NCBI GenBank assembly: GCA_025964455.1
Contig: JAOPYU010000112.1
Location: forward strand, 1-6,979
Reading direction: 5' to 3'
DNA from: Thermoleophilia bacterium
GTDB lineage: Bacteria > Actinomycetota > Thermoleophilia > Gaiellales > SKUG01
Length of the DNA stretch: 6,979 bases
Below, one piece after another: positions 6,287 through 6,979 of the stretch (position 1 is the stretch's first letter; each line of letters begins with the position of its first letter). The notes beneath the pieces are model-generated. The model did not search any database, was not told the origin of the DNA, and saw only the letters and a list, made by a program, of their open reading frames with translations. A program made the translations under genes and the position numbers.

Positions 6287-6300
6287 CCTGACATGTCGGG
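6287..6300. promoter_or_regulatory. Palindrome in the leader of the transporter operon, possible operator
   Basis: GACATGTC (6290-6297) is a perfect 8-bp palindrome, extended by outer matches to CCTGACATGTCGGG with one mismatch. It lies directly upstream of the AGGAGG ribosome-binding site (6285-6280) of the binding-protein gene, a position where a repressor could act. No specific regulator is recognised. Confidence 0.3.
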
Positions 6301-6326
6301 AAATCGGACGCCGACGTATCACCTGC

Positions 6327-6341
6327 GGCCAGCAACTGGCC
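6327..6341. promoter_or_regulatory. Short hairpin/inverted repeat upstream of the transporter operon
   Basis: GGCCAG (6327-6332) and CTGGCC (6336-6341) form a perfect 6-bp inverted repeat with a 3-nt spacer, in the probable promoter region of the binding-protein operon. It could be an operator or part of the leader RNA. I could not identify convincing -10 and -35 boxes around it. Confidence 0.25.
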
Positions 6342-6368
6342 CGCCCCGGGTGCAGCCCGGAAACGACA

Positions 6369-6405
6369 CGGGCCCCCGTCGCGGCAGATGCGCGACAGGG
6401 GCCCG
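6369..6405 (-). terminator. Strong hairpin terminator after the 138-residue gene
   Basis: Bases 6369-6376 pair with 6398-6405 (8 bp) and 6378-6383 pair with 6391-6396 (6 bp), with one C/A mismatch between them and a 7-nt loop. It begins 17 nt after the stop codon of the 138-residue gene and is almost entirely G-C. On the minus strand the bases that follow (TGTCGTTTCC) contain only a weak T-run. It separates that gene from the transporter operon downstream. Confidence 0.75.
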
Positions 6406-6422
6406 GACGACGGCGCGACGCG

Positions 6423-6839
6423 TCAGGGGTGCGTGGCGGTCATCGCGTAGTCGTAGGCCTTGTCGAGCAGCTTGTCGGCAGCACCGAGCGCCTTGTAGGC
6501 GAACGTCTGGCCGAGGCCGTTGTCGATGTACTTGAGCGAGTCGAGCACCTTGGCGAGCGCGCTGGCGGCGTCGAGCGCGTTGCTCGTGGCGAGGCTCATC
6601 TCGCGGGAGAACGGGACGGCGACGTTGGTCGCGGTCGAGAGCAGCCTGGCGGCCGCGAGCGCGTCGCGACGCGCGGCGGAGACCTGGTTCAGGCTCCCTG
6701 TGGCGATCATGCCCTTCACGAGCACCTGGGCGTCGGAGAGCAGGCCGCGAGCCTTGTCGACGGCCTCGACCGGGAAGGTGTTCGACGGCGGCGGCGTACC
6801 CGGGTCGTCGATGGCGTTGCGAATGGGCGTGAGCTGCAT
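6423..6839 (-). CDS. Hypothetical small Ala-rich helical protein, 138 residues
   Basis: I do not recognise this protein. The start at ATG 6839 is chosen because GGAGG lies 6 nt upstream; an in-frame ATG at 6896 would add 19 residues without such a signal. The first 25 residues are Pro/Asn-rich and probably flexible (DDPGTPPPSNTFP). From about residue 24 to the end the chain looks almost wholly alpha-helical, with Ala, Leu, Lys and Asp dominant and amphipathic stretches around AVDKARGLLSDAQVLVKGM, SAARRDALAAARLL, ATSNALDAASALAKVLDSL and AADKLLDKAYDYAM. This suggests a small helical bundle. There is no signal peptide, membrane span, cysteine or tryptophan. It is followed at once by a strong terminator and so is probably a single-gene unit, unrelated in expression to the transporter operon. 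G/C-ending codons and the good ribosome-binding site support it as a real gene. Confidence 0.82.
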   Translation of the reverse strand: MQLTPIRNAIDDPGTPPPSNTFPVEAVDKARGLLSDAQVLVKGMIATGSLNQVSAARRDALAAARLLSTATNVAVPFSREMSLATSNALDAASALAKVLDSLKYIDNGLGQTFAYKALGAADKLLDKAYDYAMTATHP

Positions 6840-6979
6840 GTGGTCCCTCCCAGGATCCGTTCGGTAATCGATCGGACGCGATGGTACCCCCGCCACCGGC
6901 CCCGTGCGGCACTCCCGCGGACGAGGTCCGGGTTGGTGGCCCCTCAGGCCACAGCGGCGGGTCTCGTGCTGCGCGGGCC
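6840..6979. other. Leader of the 138-residue gene and unresolved right edge
   Basis: No gene can be supported here. Bases 6840-6900 hold the leader of the minus-strand 138-residue gene, including GGAGG. A TACCAT (6886-6881, minus strand) fits a -10 pattern but lacks a -35 partner. Bases 6936-6941 and 6947-6952 form a 6-bp hairpin GTGGCC/GGCCAC with a 5-nt loop, which could end a transcript entering from the right. A minus-strand frame reaches a TGA at 6946-6944 after 11 codons from the edge and might be the tail of another gene, but it is too short to judge. Confidence 0.35.

Noticed and set aside
6944..6979. Tail of another minus-strand gene at the right edge
   Set aside because: Only 11 codons precede the stop at 6946-6944, too few to show coding character.

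Overview
The window is high-GC bacterial chromosome: genes are tightly packed, third codon positions are strongly G/C, GTG starts are common, and start and stop codons repeatedly overlap by 4 nt as GTGA. A lipoprotein with a Gly-Cys-Gly-Gly-Ser-Ser mature N-terminus and a possible leaderless transcript suggest an actinobacterium-like organism (Actinomycetota, perhaps a deep lineage such as Thermoleophilia). That placement is inference, and there is no rRNA or tRNA to test it.

Layout, left to right. Two tandem genes for M42-family (TET/glutamyl aminopeptidase-like) metallo-aminopeptidases lie on the minus strand at 1-660 (cut by the left edge) and 657-1805, joined by a GTGA overlap. A short divergent promoter region (1806-1882) separates them from a plus-strand gene of unknown function (1883-2296). 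A 264-base convergent intergenic region (2297-2560) follows. It holds two GC-rich hairpins and a perfect 20-bp, AT-rich inverted repeat (2395-2414 / 2523-2542) enclosing a GC-rich core. Next, again on the minus strand, is a dipeptide/oligopeptide ABC transporter operon: substrate-binding lipoprotein (6275-4590), DppB-like permease (4593-3589) and DppC-like permease (3586-2561). The last is interrupted by an in-frame TGA at 2768-2770. A strong hairpin (6369-6405) separates this operon from an upstream minus-strand gene for a small Ala-rich helical protein of unknown function (6839-6423). The last 140 bases contain only that gene's leader and an unresolved edge.

Functionally, the named genes make a coherent peptide-use locus: peptide capture and import by the ABC transporter, then intracellular trimming by M42 aminopeptidases. 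No DppD/DppF ATPase lies in the window, and the permease operon ends at the inverted-repeat element. The importer must therefore use ATPases encoded elsewhere or be decaying, and the nonsense codon in the DppC-like gene fits decay.

Points most worth a second look are the in-frame TGA in the DppC-like gene, the 148-bp inverted-repeat element at the operon's 3' end, and the translationally coupled pair of M42 paralogues. I see no convincing new defence, CRISPR or mobile system.
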